Origin: Salvator merianae
Lineage: Eukaryota; Chordata; Lepidosauria; Squamata; Teiidae
Assembly: GCA_003586115.2 (NCBI GenBank)
Contig: QVOM02000025.1
Location: 51,311,479-51,375,478 of the forward strand
Length of the DNA stretch: 64,000 nt
Direction: 5' to 3'
Below are positions 36,575-49,520 of the stretch, piece after piece. A program made the position numbers and the translations under genes. The notes beneath the pieces were generated by a model. The model was not told the origin of the DNA. It searched no databases and worked only from the letters and a program-made list of their open reading frames with translations. Position 1 is the stretch's first letter. Each line of letters opens with the position of its first letter.

Positions 36575-37000
36575 GGGCCTGTTCACACTTCCCTTGCTAG
36601 AATGGGCTAATTAGCCCATTCTAATTAGCCCATTCTAGCGTGGAACAAACCCCGTTGTGCAGACACCGTCTACATGATGGTGCCTGAAAACTATCTTAGG
36701 CTGGCTACTGGTGTTCGTGCGTGTGAACACCGTTAGCTGTACCTGATGCTCATCATGACAGCAGCTGGCAAGTGGCCGTCCGCTGCCATGGCAACTGCAG
36801 CAGCTCCATGCGCATGCACACGCGCGCACAGTGGGCAATGGGGCCTACCCCTTCACTTGGGCCCCAGTCGGGCCCATGCTGCCATGATCGGGCCTGGGAC
36901 ACCGGATGAGGCCATACTGCACCCTGTCTGGCATTTCAGTGCCCAATCACAGGCGCGAAGGGCAGTCACCACAGCAGCGGCCTGCAAGCATACTGTCTAA
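36575..37000. mobile_element. PIF/Harbinger-like MITE, CpG-rich, with subterminal palindrome
   Basis: Left end GGGCCTGTTCACACTT (36575-36590). A perfect 24-bp palindrome at 36599-36622 is built on AGAATGGGCTAA, and its 14-bp half AATTAGCCCATTCT is duplicated at 36623-36636. The interior has GCTGCCATGGCAACTGCAGC and many CpGs (for example CACACGCGCGCAC), which suggests a young copy. The right terminus was not found. The adjoining LINE tail at 37003 may have replaced it. Confidence 0.7.
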
Positions 37001-37002
37001 GG

Positions 37003-37960
37003 CATTTTATTTTATTTTATTTCAGAATTTATATCCTGCCCCTCCCCAAAAGTTCCCAGGGGGATCATATTAATAAAAGGATAAAATATATAGTTTTCTT
37101 AAAAGATGTTTATAATATAACCTTCCCTTCATGGTTGGACAACACGCAGAGGAGGCTAGACATCAAAGGCCTGGGTGAAATGGTATGTTTTAATGAGGTG
37201 CTGAAAACCACATAATGTAGGTGCCTGGCAAGCCTCCAGAAGGAGCCTGTACCAGAGCCTGGGAGTCACCACAGGAAAAGCCCCCTTATGTGTCCCTGTC
37301 CCTTGCCCCTCTGAGATGAGGAGCTACCAGAAGGCCCTCTTCTTGATACCTCAGTACACAGGAAGGTCTATGTAGGAGAAGGTACTCCTTCAGATAACCA
37401 GAGCCCAAGCCATTTAGACCTTTGTATATTAGCATTAGCACTTTGAACTGGGCTCAGCAGCAAACAGGCAACCAGTGCTTGTCTTTCAGAACTCGTGTGA
37501 TGTGTGTCCAGCCAGAGACTCCCATCAGCATCAAGCAGCTGCATTCTGCATGAGTTCCAACTTCTGGACCATTTTCAAGGGTAACCCTGTGTAATGGGCA
37601 TTACATAATCTAATCTGGAGGTTACCATAGTGTGGGTCACTGTGGCCAAGTTATCCTTATCCAAGAAAGGTCAAAGCTGGTGAACCAGTCAGAGATGGAT
37701 AGCACTCCTAGCTATCTCTGCCACATGGGTCTCAAATGATAACAACAAATCCAGAGCACCCCCAAATCACATACCTGCTATTTCCGTGGCAAAACAACCC
37801 CATCCAGAATTGAGTGTCTCTAGCTTCCTGGACTCAGGACTCCATGACACATAGTGCCACCATCTTATCAGGATTCAGTTTAGATAATTGGTGCACACCC
37901 ACCCTATCATTGCACCATTATTCTCCATGGTTTAAGCTGGGTGATGGAACAAAAATATTA
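37003..37960 (-). mobile_element. L2-like LINE 3' region
   Basis: The plus strand begins with a (TTTTA)n run, the complement of a TAAAA tail, then ATATCCTGCCCCTCCCCAAA. It continues with AGCCATTTAGACCTTTGTAT, CTTTGAACTGGGCTCAGCAG and TAATCTAATCTGGAGGTTAC, a word series that recurs in squamate LINE 3' regions. So the element lies on the minus strand with its 3' end at 37003. There is no open frame. Assignment to the L2 clade is from family knowledge and uncertain. Confidence 0.6.
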
Positions 37961-39401
37961 ATTTCCTGTTCAGTCCCTCCCAGGAAAAAAAGTACTTCCT
38001 TTTCATTGCTCTGAATAGTGCAGTGGCAGAAAGTGAAGTTACTGGCAGTATCTGCACAACTGTGGAGGCTACCTTGCAGCCCAAAGAGAAAAATACGACG
38101 CTCACAGTATTTTTCTCAAAGTGTTATGCTCTTTGCAAGCTTGCCACTACTCCTGACTGAGCAAACATCATAGCCGGGGAACTGTTGTTTCCTGGCTGCA
38201 ACAAGGCAGTTTTCACAAACACAGGAAATGGTCCTGGAAGTGGGACACTTCCTGTTTTTTTGTAAAAACAGGGCTGCATTATCCAAGCTGAAGAAAGAAC
38301 ATCGAGGTAAGTCTGCACATCAGTGATAGTAGTAGGACAGCAGAAGAACAGGAGCAAGCTTTGTGACAGTGTTTACTCTCACTGTTTCTTCACAATATAC
38401 TTAGGAGCACTTATGATGGAATGTGCTCTTCCAAGACCCCCTGTTCTATGAGAGTATAAAATCATGTGGACCTTCTGCCTTCTTGGAACATTCACGGCAC
38501 GTCAATGGCACCATGCAGATCCTAATTTAATGCTGGATCTGGTTATCCTCCCAGAAATGGTAGTTCTTATCCATGGTTCACCTGTGGCTAAGAAACAGAG
38601 AGAAGGGTCTTTGAAGGCCTTCCTTACTGACCAGCTGCCTTATGATTGCCACAAATCCAGAGAACCAAAAGGGAAAGGCTGTGCCTGCTCTTCTTGGAAA
38701 TAAAAATCAGTCACTCAAAGAAGAGAAAGAACTTTTTATTTATGTGACAAACCACTAGGCTTGTCTGTACTAATCATATCACAAGAGTCTTAGAAAATGC
38801 CTAGTCAAAATGTCTAAGTTCCCACTGGGACAAGGGCTGCAAAGGCAAAACTCAGAGGAAAACAAATGCACAGGCCGCTCCTCATAGAATCTACTCAGAG
38901 AGCCATTCGAGTGATTTTTGCCTTAAGCCTTTGTGAACTTTGCTTGCCATAATGAATCTGGTGAAAAGGAGGCAAAAACTTTCTGTTTTAGAGTATCTCT
39001 GAAGTAGCTTAGACTTTCACTGGGTATCATAATTTGCCAGCCGGACATGGAGATAACATAGTACAGGCTCGTTACAGTCTCAGTCAAGAACAGAACCATT
39101 AAATTTCTCTGTGTTGGTAGCAAGAATGGAAGGGGCAAATAAAATGCTACTTTTGGTCTTTATCTTACAATTGCTTTTCAATCCCCTGGTCTTTTTCAGA
39201 TTTTTTTTTTGGGGGGGGGGCATATACATCCTTAGCACAGTATCTATGATGCAAAAGTTCAAATCATGTTCAAATGATCATACAGGTGTCTTTGAGCTGA
39301 TGGAGGGCAGATGATCTCTCGCCCTAGGGTTTCATGAAGATGCCCTCAGAGAGTATAGGGCATATTAACTTTAAAGCAGGATTTTTCCACTCTGAAGTAG
39401 C
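37961..39401. other. Unassigned sequence with a T10-G10 tract
   Basis: No gene was recognised. A T10 run directly followed by a G10 run lies at 39201-39220. 38040-38300 is GC-richer without identifiable termini. Confidence 0.4.
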
Positions 39402-39404
39402 ATT

Positions 39405-39584
39405 GGGCCTTTCTGCACTTGGACATATTTCAGATTATATCTCAGAATAGAGACCTGCCATCTGCATGCTAGTGCAGGCTTTGGTAGGTCCTGGGCAAGA
39501 CCTTTTATAGTTTGCACTAGCATGCGGATAGCAGGTCCTTATTCTGGGATATAATCCGCAATAAGGCCAAGTGCAGAAAGGGCC
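39405..39584. mobile_element. 180-bp palindromic PIF/Harbinger-like MITE
   Basis: Left end GGGCCTTTCTGCACTTGG and right end CCAAGTGCAGAAAGGGCC. Further in, TCTGCATGCTAGTGCA faces TTTGCACTAGCATGCGG, so almost the whole element is one inverted repeat. The flanking triplets are ATT and TTT. It is about 90 percent identical by eye to the copy at 51305-51484. Confidence 0.85.
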
Positions 39585-40040
39585 TTTATCCCCTTGATTT
39601 GGATCACAAAGAGCATATGAACATTGTGAACCAAATACAGGGACAGTGCTGTGTGGTCTGCTGTTAAAAGGGCTGAAAAAAATCAGCCTCCATGTGAGGA
39701 GGCACTCACATTCTCTGGGCCAGCTGAGGAAGCGGCTGTGTGAACTGGCTCCCACTCCAGCCAGGCCACATTAGGTGTGTCTCATTCTCAACATGTCTTG
39801 GTGGAAAGTCATGTGAACATGCCCTGGGTTTCCTTCACTGGATTTGCCCCAAAGCATTTCAATTTTGTTCGATTAAAAATAAGGCAAATTTTATAAATAT
39901 TCTTGAGACTTTTTGAGGCCCTAATCAACAGTTTTGCCTACCCCTGTTGATACACCAAAATGATTTTTGCTTTTCTTACTTCTTTAAAAGTAAAAGATGG
40001 AGTTGATACTATGTCTGTTTAGAGAGCATTGCCTTTTGTC
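39585..40040. other. Unassigned sequence
   Basis: No gene or repeat was recognised. Confidence 0.35.
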
Positions 40041-40043
40041 TTT

Positions 40044-40596
40044 GGGCGTTTCCGCACTTACCAGAGGAGAACATTCTAATTAGCAGGCTTCAGGCCAGTG
40101 AACATGGAGTCTGTTGAGTGCTTTGCACACTTGCCAGCCAGGGAAACAACTCAAAGCTGACCAGAAGAGGGAGCGGTGCACATTGGAATCCACTAGGCAG
40201 GAAATAGGTAACGAATCATAGAGGCACAGATGCGAAGATAGATCTAGTAATCCAAACCATAGAGCTACTGCTTCAAAGCTAGAGGGGCTCCTTTCAGAGC
40301 TGTCTTTGAAATGGCAGCCAGGGTGCAAAGCCCAAAGGGCAAACCGGGTTGTGAAGCAGCAGACCGCGCCTGCCATTTCGATCCAGGAAGCAGTGCGAAA
40401 GCAACTTCCCCAATCTGCGCTTGATCTCGCAGGTCGGAATCAAGACAGCAAATTACTTATCTAGCCTTTCCCAGCTTCAGGTATGCATGAGGTGAGGCTC
40501 GGTGAGAATCGGGAATGCTGCGTGCACGCACGTGTGTGAATGCTCCGTTCTAGCAAGCGGCCAAGAACGGTCTGCCGTGGAAGTGCAAAAAGGGCC
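40044..40596. mobile_element. PIF/Harbinger-like MITE with TTT target duplication
   Basis: Left end GGGCGTTTCCGCACTT, right end AAGTGCAAAAAGGGCC (40581-40596), both flanked by TTT (40041-40043, 40597-40599). It is 553 bp long, GC-rich, with intact CpGs such as CTTCGCATC-type and GACCGCGCC words. It shares its interior with the older copy at 12.6 kb in inverse orientation. No transposase frame was seen. Confidence 0.82.
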
Positions 40597-41395
40597 TTTG
40601 TGTAAAATACAAAAACTGGGTTATGGGAAATGCTTTTTTCTCCTGATAGAACTTGTAGTTTCCAGTCTCTCTACTCACAATGTTGAAAACAATGAAAGAG
40701 TTTATATTTGATGGAATGCTACATAATTCTTACAGATGCAGGAACTTTCTTGGGTTGCATCCAGACAGGATATAAAGCCTGGGATTATCCTGGCACTACA
40801 TTGGGAATTCCACACATACCTGAGGCAATTCCAACACAGTCCCAGGATACAGGCTGAAATCCCAGAATATTGTTATTCTGGAAAGAACTCCCAACCCAGG
40901 TTTTCCCAAAAGAGCAATATTGCTCACCTTCTCTGGTGTTCATTCCCAGTCCTTTTCTTGAGGTAAATACTTGTGGGGTGAAACCAGGGCAAACATACCC
41001 ACTGTACAAGTGCAGAAGTGGGCACTTGTGCACTTCTGAGTTATGACACCAGGAGCAAGCACCAGACAAGGTAAGGGCTGAGGCTTACTCTGTGATTTCA
41101 CCCTGCCATCCAGGCCTGGAAATCAAATACAGCGATTCCTTCCAGACTAAGAGTTTACCCTTCTTGAGACAAAATGGAGCCTAATCAGTGTCATTAGACT
41201 CCATTTTGTCTCCATTTTGTGACCCATTTGAAATCTGAATCTTCCTTGATACATTCTCTTGATACATATTCAGGGAATGACTTCTCTTGTTCCCCCCTAT
41301 GGAAACTGACAAGTGTAATGCAACTCAACCGGTATGTGACATTTTATCTTTTAAACTCTTGAGCTCTTTATAATCTTATTTGTATCTATTGTTTT
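40597..41395. other. Unassigned sequence, part of it transposon-like
   Basis: From 40752, GGGTTGCATCCAGACAGG followed by CCTGGGATTATCCTGGCACT and GAAATCCCAGAATATTG matches the start of the element at 48060. This is probably a copy of the same family, but no right end was found. Confidence 0.45.
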
Positions 41396-41399
41396 TACA

Positions 41400-41625
41400 A
41401 AGCCCCACTGCCGTGTTAACGTTACTCCCTTCAATAATTAAAAGCACTTAAAAGCAAAATTGAATACTTACCAGGACAAGTGCTGATTATGTTAATTTAA
41501 ATTATAAATGCTTTTATTCAGCTTGATCATGTGTTTTTAAGTTCTTTAGACAATAGTGCTTCAAGCATATTGGGGATGAAGTATGTGTGCTGATAACTTT
41601 CATATGGTAATAGGCTTCACATTTC
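41400..41625. promoter_or_regulatory. Candidate conserved non-coding element
   Basis: A repeat-free AT-rich block with CTTCAATAATTAAAAGCACT and TTATGTTAATTTAAATTATA words. No frame and no transposon debris. Conservation is inferred only from texture. Confidence 0.28.
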
Positions 41626-44384
41626 ATGTTAATGTCTTTAAAAAAAATGAAAGAAAGAAAAGAAAAGAAAAACCAGAGGCATTTATCTTTTATTCATTGT
41701 ATAATCCTCTTTACATATCATGAGTTTATGAAATATCAGCAATAATCTCTGTTAACCATTTGATTACACTACTTAGGAACTTTAGGATCAATAAGGTTTG
41801 ACTATAAAACCCCCAACTCTTAGGTTTTCATGCTTCTGTAGTTAATGCTGGTCATAGTCAAACCCTAACTTCTACATGAAGAATTAAATTGACAGGTGAA
41901 AATGGATACTGGTGGAATAGATAAATACCTTTGCCAAAAATTGTAGGGAAAAAAAGAAGGGATTTGACTTATATAGCTGTAGAGCCACCTCTCACACATA
42001 ATCATTTGTCAATAACTCTTGAACAGCACCTACCTTGGGGAGTTCCTTGGAAAAGAGTCTAAGCACTACATGCAGTGGCAAGAGGTGCCTCATGGCAAGA
42101 GATGACTTATGACAAGTATGTTGCCCCATTTTTAGTATCATGGCTGTCCAATGAGCCTTTTTGGCATGGGGGAATTTCTCACCCTCACTTGCAGGCACCT
42201 TGGATTATAACTTCAAATAATGCCTCCACACTCTAAAATGAAGATGTGAATGTGTATTTTTGTGCCTCAATCATGGTTCCTTCCCCTAGGATCCTGCCCA
42301 AAAGTCATCTCCCTAGTGAAGTGAAGACCTGGCCAAAAAGTCCCAAAACTAGAAGATGAAGCAATCCTGCTTCAGACCTATACCTAAAAAGGAGGATCAA
42401 TGTCCATTAAGTTCATGTAGGGCTTACGTCTGACCAGTTGTCTGTGTATAATTACTTAGCATTTTCCTTTCTTAAATCAAGTTATCTCATTTATTGACAT
42501 GGGAAATTCTAGCTTCCTTAAGTTAGTTCACAGTGTTTAGATCACTTTAGGACTGAGATAGCCAAAAAAAAAAAAAAAATTCCAGTATCAACATCTGGAA
42601 TCCAGCAAGGTCAGGAGGACACCACATTGATTATCTCTGTAGCTCTCTGTGGTTAATATTGTCTAAAACTATTAAAAATACAAAGAAAATGAATGATTAT
42701 CACATAATTCAAAGGTATATTAGGAAAAACACCTAACCACAAATAACCATATTTTCATGTATTTGAGGGCCACATGGTATCTGAGTTGCTCTGCCATAAA
42801 GTATCAACGTGTCTAAAAAAACAGTTAGATGAGAACTCAATTTCTTAGAAGTAGATTCTGGAATTAAATCTGAGCAGAGACTTCTCAGTCCACTCCAAGG
42901 GCTTTATGTCCCACTGTTGCATACCACTGTTCCCTGTCCACCTGTCTAATTCTTGAGTTTGTTTATTACTATGGTCAAAAGACAATAGAATGTACAAGGG
43001 AAAGAGGCATCTAATTTTCAATTATGCACCTACTTTCATTATATTTTTAGCCATTGTTTCCACCTTGCAGCTGTTTCATCACATTTTTTTCTGTTACATG
43101 AAATTAATAAAAAAGATAAACACTATACACTTGTGACATCACTTATCCAAACACTGAGGACCCAGGTATACCTAAGTTTTCATCCATCTTTGAGCCACCT
43201 TCAGAATTTGAAAAGTGACACTAGCCATATAACTTCAGCATTATCTACTTCAAAAGTGGATTTTCTATGCCAGATAATGAGGAAATAAAACTACCTAGCA
43301 ATTTGTTGATGCTTTATTTCACTCCAAAGATGGGACAAAGATGATTAAAATTTGGTAAGTTGGGGCCCAAGATAAAACAAACATCTCTCATTGGGTTCAG
43401 TTGGAGAGAAGAAAAGGAAAAACATAGGTTTATGTCTAGATAATCACATTTGAAGGATTGTTGTATTTATGGTTCACTGATATAAAAGAATTAAGTTCCT
43501 TGGGGATAATTCAGCACTTTTACAAAGGGATGTGACTACCCTAAAGGTTTTCTCAGAGAAAGAAAAGATTAATACAACTTACATCCCTTTTGTGTCAGGC
43601 TGTAGGACTGCATCCTTTAATAGCCCAGTATGCATAAGAAAGAGACTAAAATGTTATCAAATGAATGTACCCTCCCAACTTGCAGCCATGTCACATGCAG
43701 TATAATCAGCAAGGTGGTATGGGACGGATGAGGCTCCAATTGCAGACTTACCTTTGATTTCTCTCTCCTGCACGTGAAAAGACATTCCATAGAAATCAAA
43801 GGCAAGATGCCAATTGGCATATTCCCCCTCCTCTTCCCTCAACCATTCTGCTGCACAAGCCACTGCTGCTCTTCCTAGTCATTGTTTTTGAAATATAATG
43901 TATTCTGTCTCTGCGGTGTATTCTTCTGCCTGTACAATATAACACAGTTGCTTTAATAAAGCTTTCCAGCAACAAAGAACAGCTTGTAGAATGCAGGGAG
44001 GAGCATATTGCACTGAATAATATTGTAAAAACTTACCATATAATCCATCAAGTTTAATGTCTGGAGTCTCATATCTGAAAATTGTTGCTCTTGGCAAAAG
44101 GAATATGGTAAAACTGAGGGAAATTATTCTTTCTCGTGCTAATGTTTTCTCTTTAATCCACTGTCGTTCTTGCTTGTGGTTAACATAACAGTACATCATA
44201 GATTGTCTCATTTTAAAAACTGTACTACTAAAAATGGAAGGTATGAAATACTAATCCACTTTACAACAACAGTCCGATTTCATTCTTCCAGTTCCAATCA
44301 CATCATATTTTTGTCTCCTCTATATAAAAAAAAAATCGTTAGGTAACCAGATGGTAGGAAACCAAATTATGTTCGCAACAAGAA
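41626..44384. other. Unassigned AT-rich sequence
   Basis: No gene was recognised. An imperfect (GAAA)n patch lies near 41648-41670 and an A run near 42566-42580. The 110-codon minus-strand frame at 43879-44211 has no family resemblance. Confidence 0.4.
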
Positions 44385-44715
44385 GTCTAATGGATAAGAT
44401 CAAAGGCTATTTAGTCCAGCATCCTGTTTCACATATTGGTCAAGCAGATGTCCACTGGAAACCCAGAAGCAGAATATAAGGGAAATAGGTCACTGTCATT
44501 GCTATTCCCTAGCAACTGGTGTTTAGATACATATTACCTTTAATCAGGGAATCATCATACAGCTATTTGGCTGGTAGTTCCAGGAATCTGCCTGAAATCC
44601 TTTCAAAGCCATCTAACGATGTAATTGCCAACATGCTTCCTGACAGCAAATTCTAGCATCTAAGTATGGATTGTGTGACACAGTTCCTCACCTTTGTTTA
44701 TTTTTATTTCTCAAC
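44385..44715 (-). mobile_element. CR1/L3-like LINE 3' region, old copy
   Basis: The plus strand carries TTTAGTCCAGCATCCTGTTT, GTCCACTGGAAACCCAGAAG and CTAGCAACTGGTGTTTAGAT, then TTTCAAAGCCATCTAACGAT. These are diverged versions of CR1/L3 3' untranslated words read in reverse complement. There is no open frame. Confidence 0.7.
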
Positions 44716-46353
44716 AATAACTTTCAGTAGATTTTAGTTCCCCATATCACTCGCCCAAACGAGCAATCACTCAGACCATATTTGATTTTAAGGATATTTC
44801 TTTAAGAAAAGTTTTGTAAATGTATATATAAAAACAAATTCAATCTTTAATTTGGAAATCCATAGAAAGATACAGAAAAAGAAGAAGTGAGATGAAAATG
44901 CAGGTCTGCATTATAGGTGTTTCTACACAATACCCATACAATACAATCCCATACCAATACAATCTTACAAAATAATGGTCAGATGATTAGAAGTGGTTGG
45001 ATTGGGAGAGCCCTCTTTTAAACAGAGATGGAAAAAGTCAGCCAGCTTTACAAGTAAAAAATATAAAATCAGAAAAGAGAGTCAAGGAGAGAGTTAAGAA
45101 GGAATTGCTGACTTCCTACTGTAAAATACAGGAATAGACAAAATCCTTAATACTGGGAGTTATAGTCCCCACAGGCTTCTAATTGTCTCAGTGCAGAGCA
45201 GAGTTAAGGACACAAGGAAAAAGAGCTTGGAGGTTCCTGTGTGAAGGGACCTTTCCTATAACCTTGGGAACACAGACTGATTGATTGATCAGTTATATCA
45301 GGAACAAGTAAGTAATGCCCAGTCTCTTTAGAGAATCTGCCCTAATTAAGGTGTCAGTATTTGCCCTTTGATGCCCTAGACCTTGGGAAATCAGAGCCAT
45401 ATGAACCAAAGAATTTCTGAAGATACCACTGCCAGAAGGATAATTATACTCCTGAATCCATCAAGGAGTGCTCCCCACAGGACCCTTTGTAACATCCCAC
45501 TAACAGTAAACCACTTTTCCTCCTTCAACTGACATCTAAGGACAGCAGACCCAGCACTTTTAATGCATTGTATAGACTGTCTTTTTTGAAGGCTGAGAAT
45601 ATATCACAAGAAACTTGGGAAAGCAACAGATTATACAAGGCTAGGCAGACTGGACATCTCCAACCCTCACACCTGAGGAGTTGTAGCTGCCACGTATTTC
45701 CCAGAAGGATTCAGGACTTCTGTAAGGAACTGAATTTCAGAAAGGAGTAAAAATTCACAATTTTATTCTGATATGCCTTGAGATATGAGGCAATGGTATG
45801 CTTTGTTTTGTTTTACAAGCTACCTGATGAAACAAGTTGGAAACTTTGGAAAATCCTACAGGATCCTGCTTTAAAAAATGAGGTACAAAAGCTGGAACAC
45901 AAACGCAAAGTTACTCATGTTAATTCCTATTGGATTTTGAAGAATACTTGTACCTCATGAATCGCAAGTATACCATCTGATCAAGAATACCAAGACGATC
46001 CATTGAAGGGTGAAATTTGCTGAGTTGATGAAATCATATGATAAAATAGTACCTCAAATTGGCATTATTAGCTTGGCCTTTCAGTTAAAACTTTTGATTA
46101 TTGGATTTCAGGCCTTCATTTTTGGTCTAGACAGGATTAACATTTGAAGCCAGTTTTACTTGCACTTGAATGAAATCTCACCTGAATCTCCCAAGACAGC
46201 GATCATTCCTGTTATTTCCCAAGTCAGCGGTATGGCAGGGCTACAACTGCTTGTGAGATTGATTCTCTTGTGGTATGTTTTTATATTTTAGGGGGGAGAA
46301 ATAGAAACCTCAAGATGGATTTTGTCTTCTACCTTCTATATGTTTTTCCTAAC
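44716..46353. other. Unassigned sequence
   Basis: No gene or repeat was recognised. Two short frames near 45568 and 45778 show no family resemblance. Confidence 0.35.
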
Positions 46354-46356
46354 TTT

Positions 46357-46826
46357 GGGCCTTTCTGTACTTACTTCTAATAAATATTAGGAGCCCTTGT
46401 GGTCTTCTTTAGGGTCTCACTGATCTGCACATTAGCATCAATCAGAGAGGCCTACCTGCTGCTGGTATACCCTGTTTGCAGAGGACAGAGTATAATCCAG
46501 ACCAGGAGGCTTCTGATCTGGACTGCCAGCATAACAGCTTAGTCCAGTCTGGATCACTGAGATGTGTAGAAGGTATGCCTCCATTTTCAGAACTTTTAGG
46601 GGAACCATTTTGACAGATACCAAAACATGTCACTGAAATGGATTCTCCAGGGACTCATAGGCTAGGAACTAGGCTCATGTGATCTTCAGTGCCAATGCAG
46701 GGATTGGTCTGGACCAGCATCATCATGCAGACAACACTGTTCCAGATCATGCCATGCTGTGATCTGGACCAACAGACTTCACTAGTCCAGACTCACTGAT
46801 TTGGGACAACTAGTGTAAAAAGACTC
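46357..46826. mobile_element. PIF/Harbinger-like MITE
   Basis: Left end GGGCCTTTCTGTACTT, right end TAGTGTAAAAAGACTC (46811-46826). The flanks TTT and TGT differ by one base. The interior GATCTGGACTG...CAGTCTGGATC and GGACCAGCATCATCATGCAG segments match the 58.9-kb copy. It is 470 bp long. Confidence 0.75.
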
Positions 46827-48056
46827 TGTTTCCCATTGTTAGATTAATTAATAAACTGCGGTTCCACAAGACAAGCACTAACTCATGGAATGAATTGGGG
46901 AAAGACTTCAAATTTGGCTTGGAGAAGGACTTTTGTCATACATCCAAATTGGACACTAATTGATCTTATTGCAGGAAACTTTAAGCAGGCTCAATCAATA
47001 GGCAACCTGAGGATGCCATGTTTATTAAACTCTGTAATAAATATGATAACTGATTCTTTAGAATCACAGAAGTAATACAACAGAAGTTTTGGAAAACTTG
47101 CTTGAAGAAAATTGCAGAATAGTATTCCCTAAAGTACTCTCAGCATTCTTTTTAAGCCTGTGAAAGGTTTTTGCTTCCACTAGAGTTTCAAGAATGTTGA
47201 TCCAAAATGTTAATGTAATTACAACTTTTTTCTGAAGCCTGTTAATTAAAATGCTATGGGTTGAAATTATTCATGTGGACAGAAGAAATAAATAGGAAGA
47301 TGAGGTGAAGGAAATGACAGAAAATGCCATGTGGGAATAAGAAGACTGTCAAATGGGAAGTATAGATGGAAGATGACTTAGACATGAAGTATATTTGGAT
47401 AGTGTATGATATAAACATTATTTCTAGATGTTGGCAGCTGTACCAAGGCAAAACATCAACATCAGTGAAGAATTTAGTCATAGACTTTAGAACATTTTGA
47501 TTCATTCAGCTCTTTTTCTTGGCATCTTTTTAGCATCAAACAGTTTTCATTTCCACTTTTGAGATGGCAGAAAGAAGCTGTCTGGCTGCCAAATGTATCA
47601 CACCATAGTAAAAAAAAAATAATGCCATTAACATTTATGCAACATCTATTTTAAACGTTAAGCCATATTACTGTGTTCATCAAGGATTGCTAATATATTG
47701 CTATTTCCACTCATAAATGCCATGACAAACATACCAAGAAAGGAATAAAACAGTAACCATGAAGAAAAACAGATATCCCATACTAACAATGTATGGGAGA
47801 AGAAAGAGAGAGCAACTTTGGCATCACATAAGAATAATTATGTGGCTCAACTAATGCCAGATGTTGTCAGAAGCTGACAAAAGATGTATGTGAGAAGCAA
47901 GGTTCACAGAAGTCATAGAATTAATAGGAAATAGTTTGAATTAAAGGAACCAAAGATATTTCAGTGCCTTGCCACACTTCAGATGAGGAATTTTATAGCA
48001 GCAGCTGAATTTTCTTTGCATCTCTCCTTCACTCTTGGAATTGCATGATAAATAAT
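46827..48056. other. Unassigned AT-rich sequence
   Basis: No gene or repeat was recognised. Confidence 0.4.
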
Positions 48057-48059
48057 TCA

Positions 48060-48854
48060 GGCTACATCCAGACAGAGTTTCTTTTCCCATAAAACCAGGA
48101 TTGTCCCAGTGCTATATTGGGATTGTCACACATAGCATAGTCCCAGGAGATAGAGATGAAATCCCAGAATATTGCTATTGCAGGAAAAAGAGCACTGAAG
48201 CTGGGTTTTCATCATCATCCAGTTTATTTGTATACCAGTCTGCTCAAGGCAGTTTACAAATAGTTAGCAAAATATAGAGAAATTATTAAACAGAATACAA
48301 AGCAAATTACAATCTCATCAATATATAAAGCAATATAAAATACATTTACCTACAAAATCCAAACAAAAAGAAGAAGAATTTCTTTCTCGTACACAGCTGT
48401 TCTCCCTTGGAGAGTATGTGGCAGTTTCCTCATCAAGGCACCGACTTCCTGCAGAATGCATTCCTTAAACATACTGATTCCACCTCTAAGCCACATCAAA
48501 GCAGAAAGCAATCAAAAACTACCAAATAGCCCAAACACAGATAGTAATGACCCCCCACTCTACACACCCACACCTCCCTCATCCTCCACTTCCAGGTAGA
48601 GGTGGCTCAATAGTGGCCAACTGGGGGGGGGGGAGTGCTGTGGAAAAAGGTACTGTCCTCATTTCCATTTTGGAGTAAGAAGGCACAATTTTCTGTGACA
48701 CTTCGGTGCAGGGTGGGAAAAAGCGCCCTGCTGGCAAAGTGGCCGACACAATTGCCATTAGGCACCAGTTGTCACTCAAGTTAGAGATGAGGCAATGGCA
48801 GGCATCTTCCAGGATCAACAAGGTTGCCCCTGACTAGTATGTGGAAACATAGCC
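48060..48854. mobile_element. Possible TIR transposon carrying an L2-like tail
   Basis: Left end GGCTACATCCAGACAG. The right end TGTGGAAACATAGCC complements GGCTATGTTTCCACA, a partial match. The flanking triplets TCA and TAA differ by one base. The left interior matches the sequence from 40752. An L2-like tail at 48212-48365 (TTTATTTGTATACCAGTCTG, then CTCAAGGCAGTTTACAAATA) lies inside it, and an 11-G run is at 48623-48633. The pairing of the ends is uncertain. Confidence 0.45.
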
Positions 48855-49039
48855 TAAAGCACAGAAAAACAATCATGAGTGCTCAAAACTCACTGAAACC
48901 CAGTCAAAACTCACCAAAAGATACAACTCCACAGTCACGGGTCATTTTTTTTTCCTCATTGCATAAAAATACACAGAAAAAAATGGCTGCTGGACCAAGA
49001 AAAATGTTCTTTGCATGCTGCAACGTTCACCTCTGACCT
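48855..49039. other. Unassigned sequence
   Basis: Nothing recognised. Confidence 0.35.
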
Positions 49040-49520
49040 CAGAATTTTAGACTTTTATATGTGTAATAACAAATCCATGTTAATGGAATGCACCTTATAG
49101 GAGGATCTACCTCAAATATAATGAAAAGAATAGAACGCCAATCAAATGGATGTGGTTAAGAAAGAGCGTTAAGTGAATTAGCTGGCTATTTAACAATAAT
49201 GAATTAAAACAGTGTGGTTGAAGATTAAGGATAATGTGAAACGTGTCCATGTGCTTTATTTATACATTTTAACAAATGTAAGGAGATAACAAAGCCATAA
49301 GTTGTTGTTGTTTTCCTTTGTTGTTGAAAGCCTATAAAAACTTTCTTCTCCAAAGTGATTGCATTGGCAGATGATCACTATTTTGTGCTCATGAGGATGG
49401 GTGGGGAAGGATTGCAAAACATGAAGCTGGAACTTTCCTCAGGGTCACAACTGGAAAGCAAAGAGTTAAACTGATTTACATTGTTCGCTCCATTAATTAA
49501 TGGCCCAAATCACACGTATT
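49040..49520. promoter_or_regulatory. Candidate conserved non-coding element
   Basis: A 480-bp repeat-free block with words such as GCTATTTAACAATAATGAAT, CTTTATTTATACATTTTAAC, GAGATAACAAAGCC and CTCCATTAATTAATGGCCC (a near palindrome). There is no coding frame and no transposon debris. The texture is enhancer-like, and this is one of the better candidates in the window. Confidence 0.35.
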
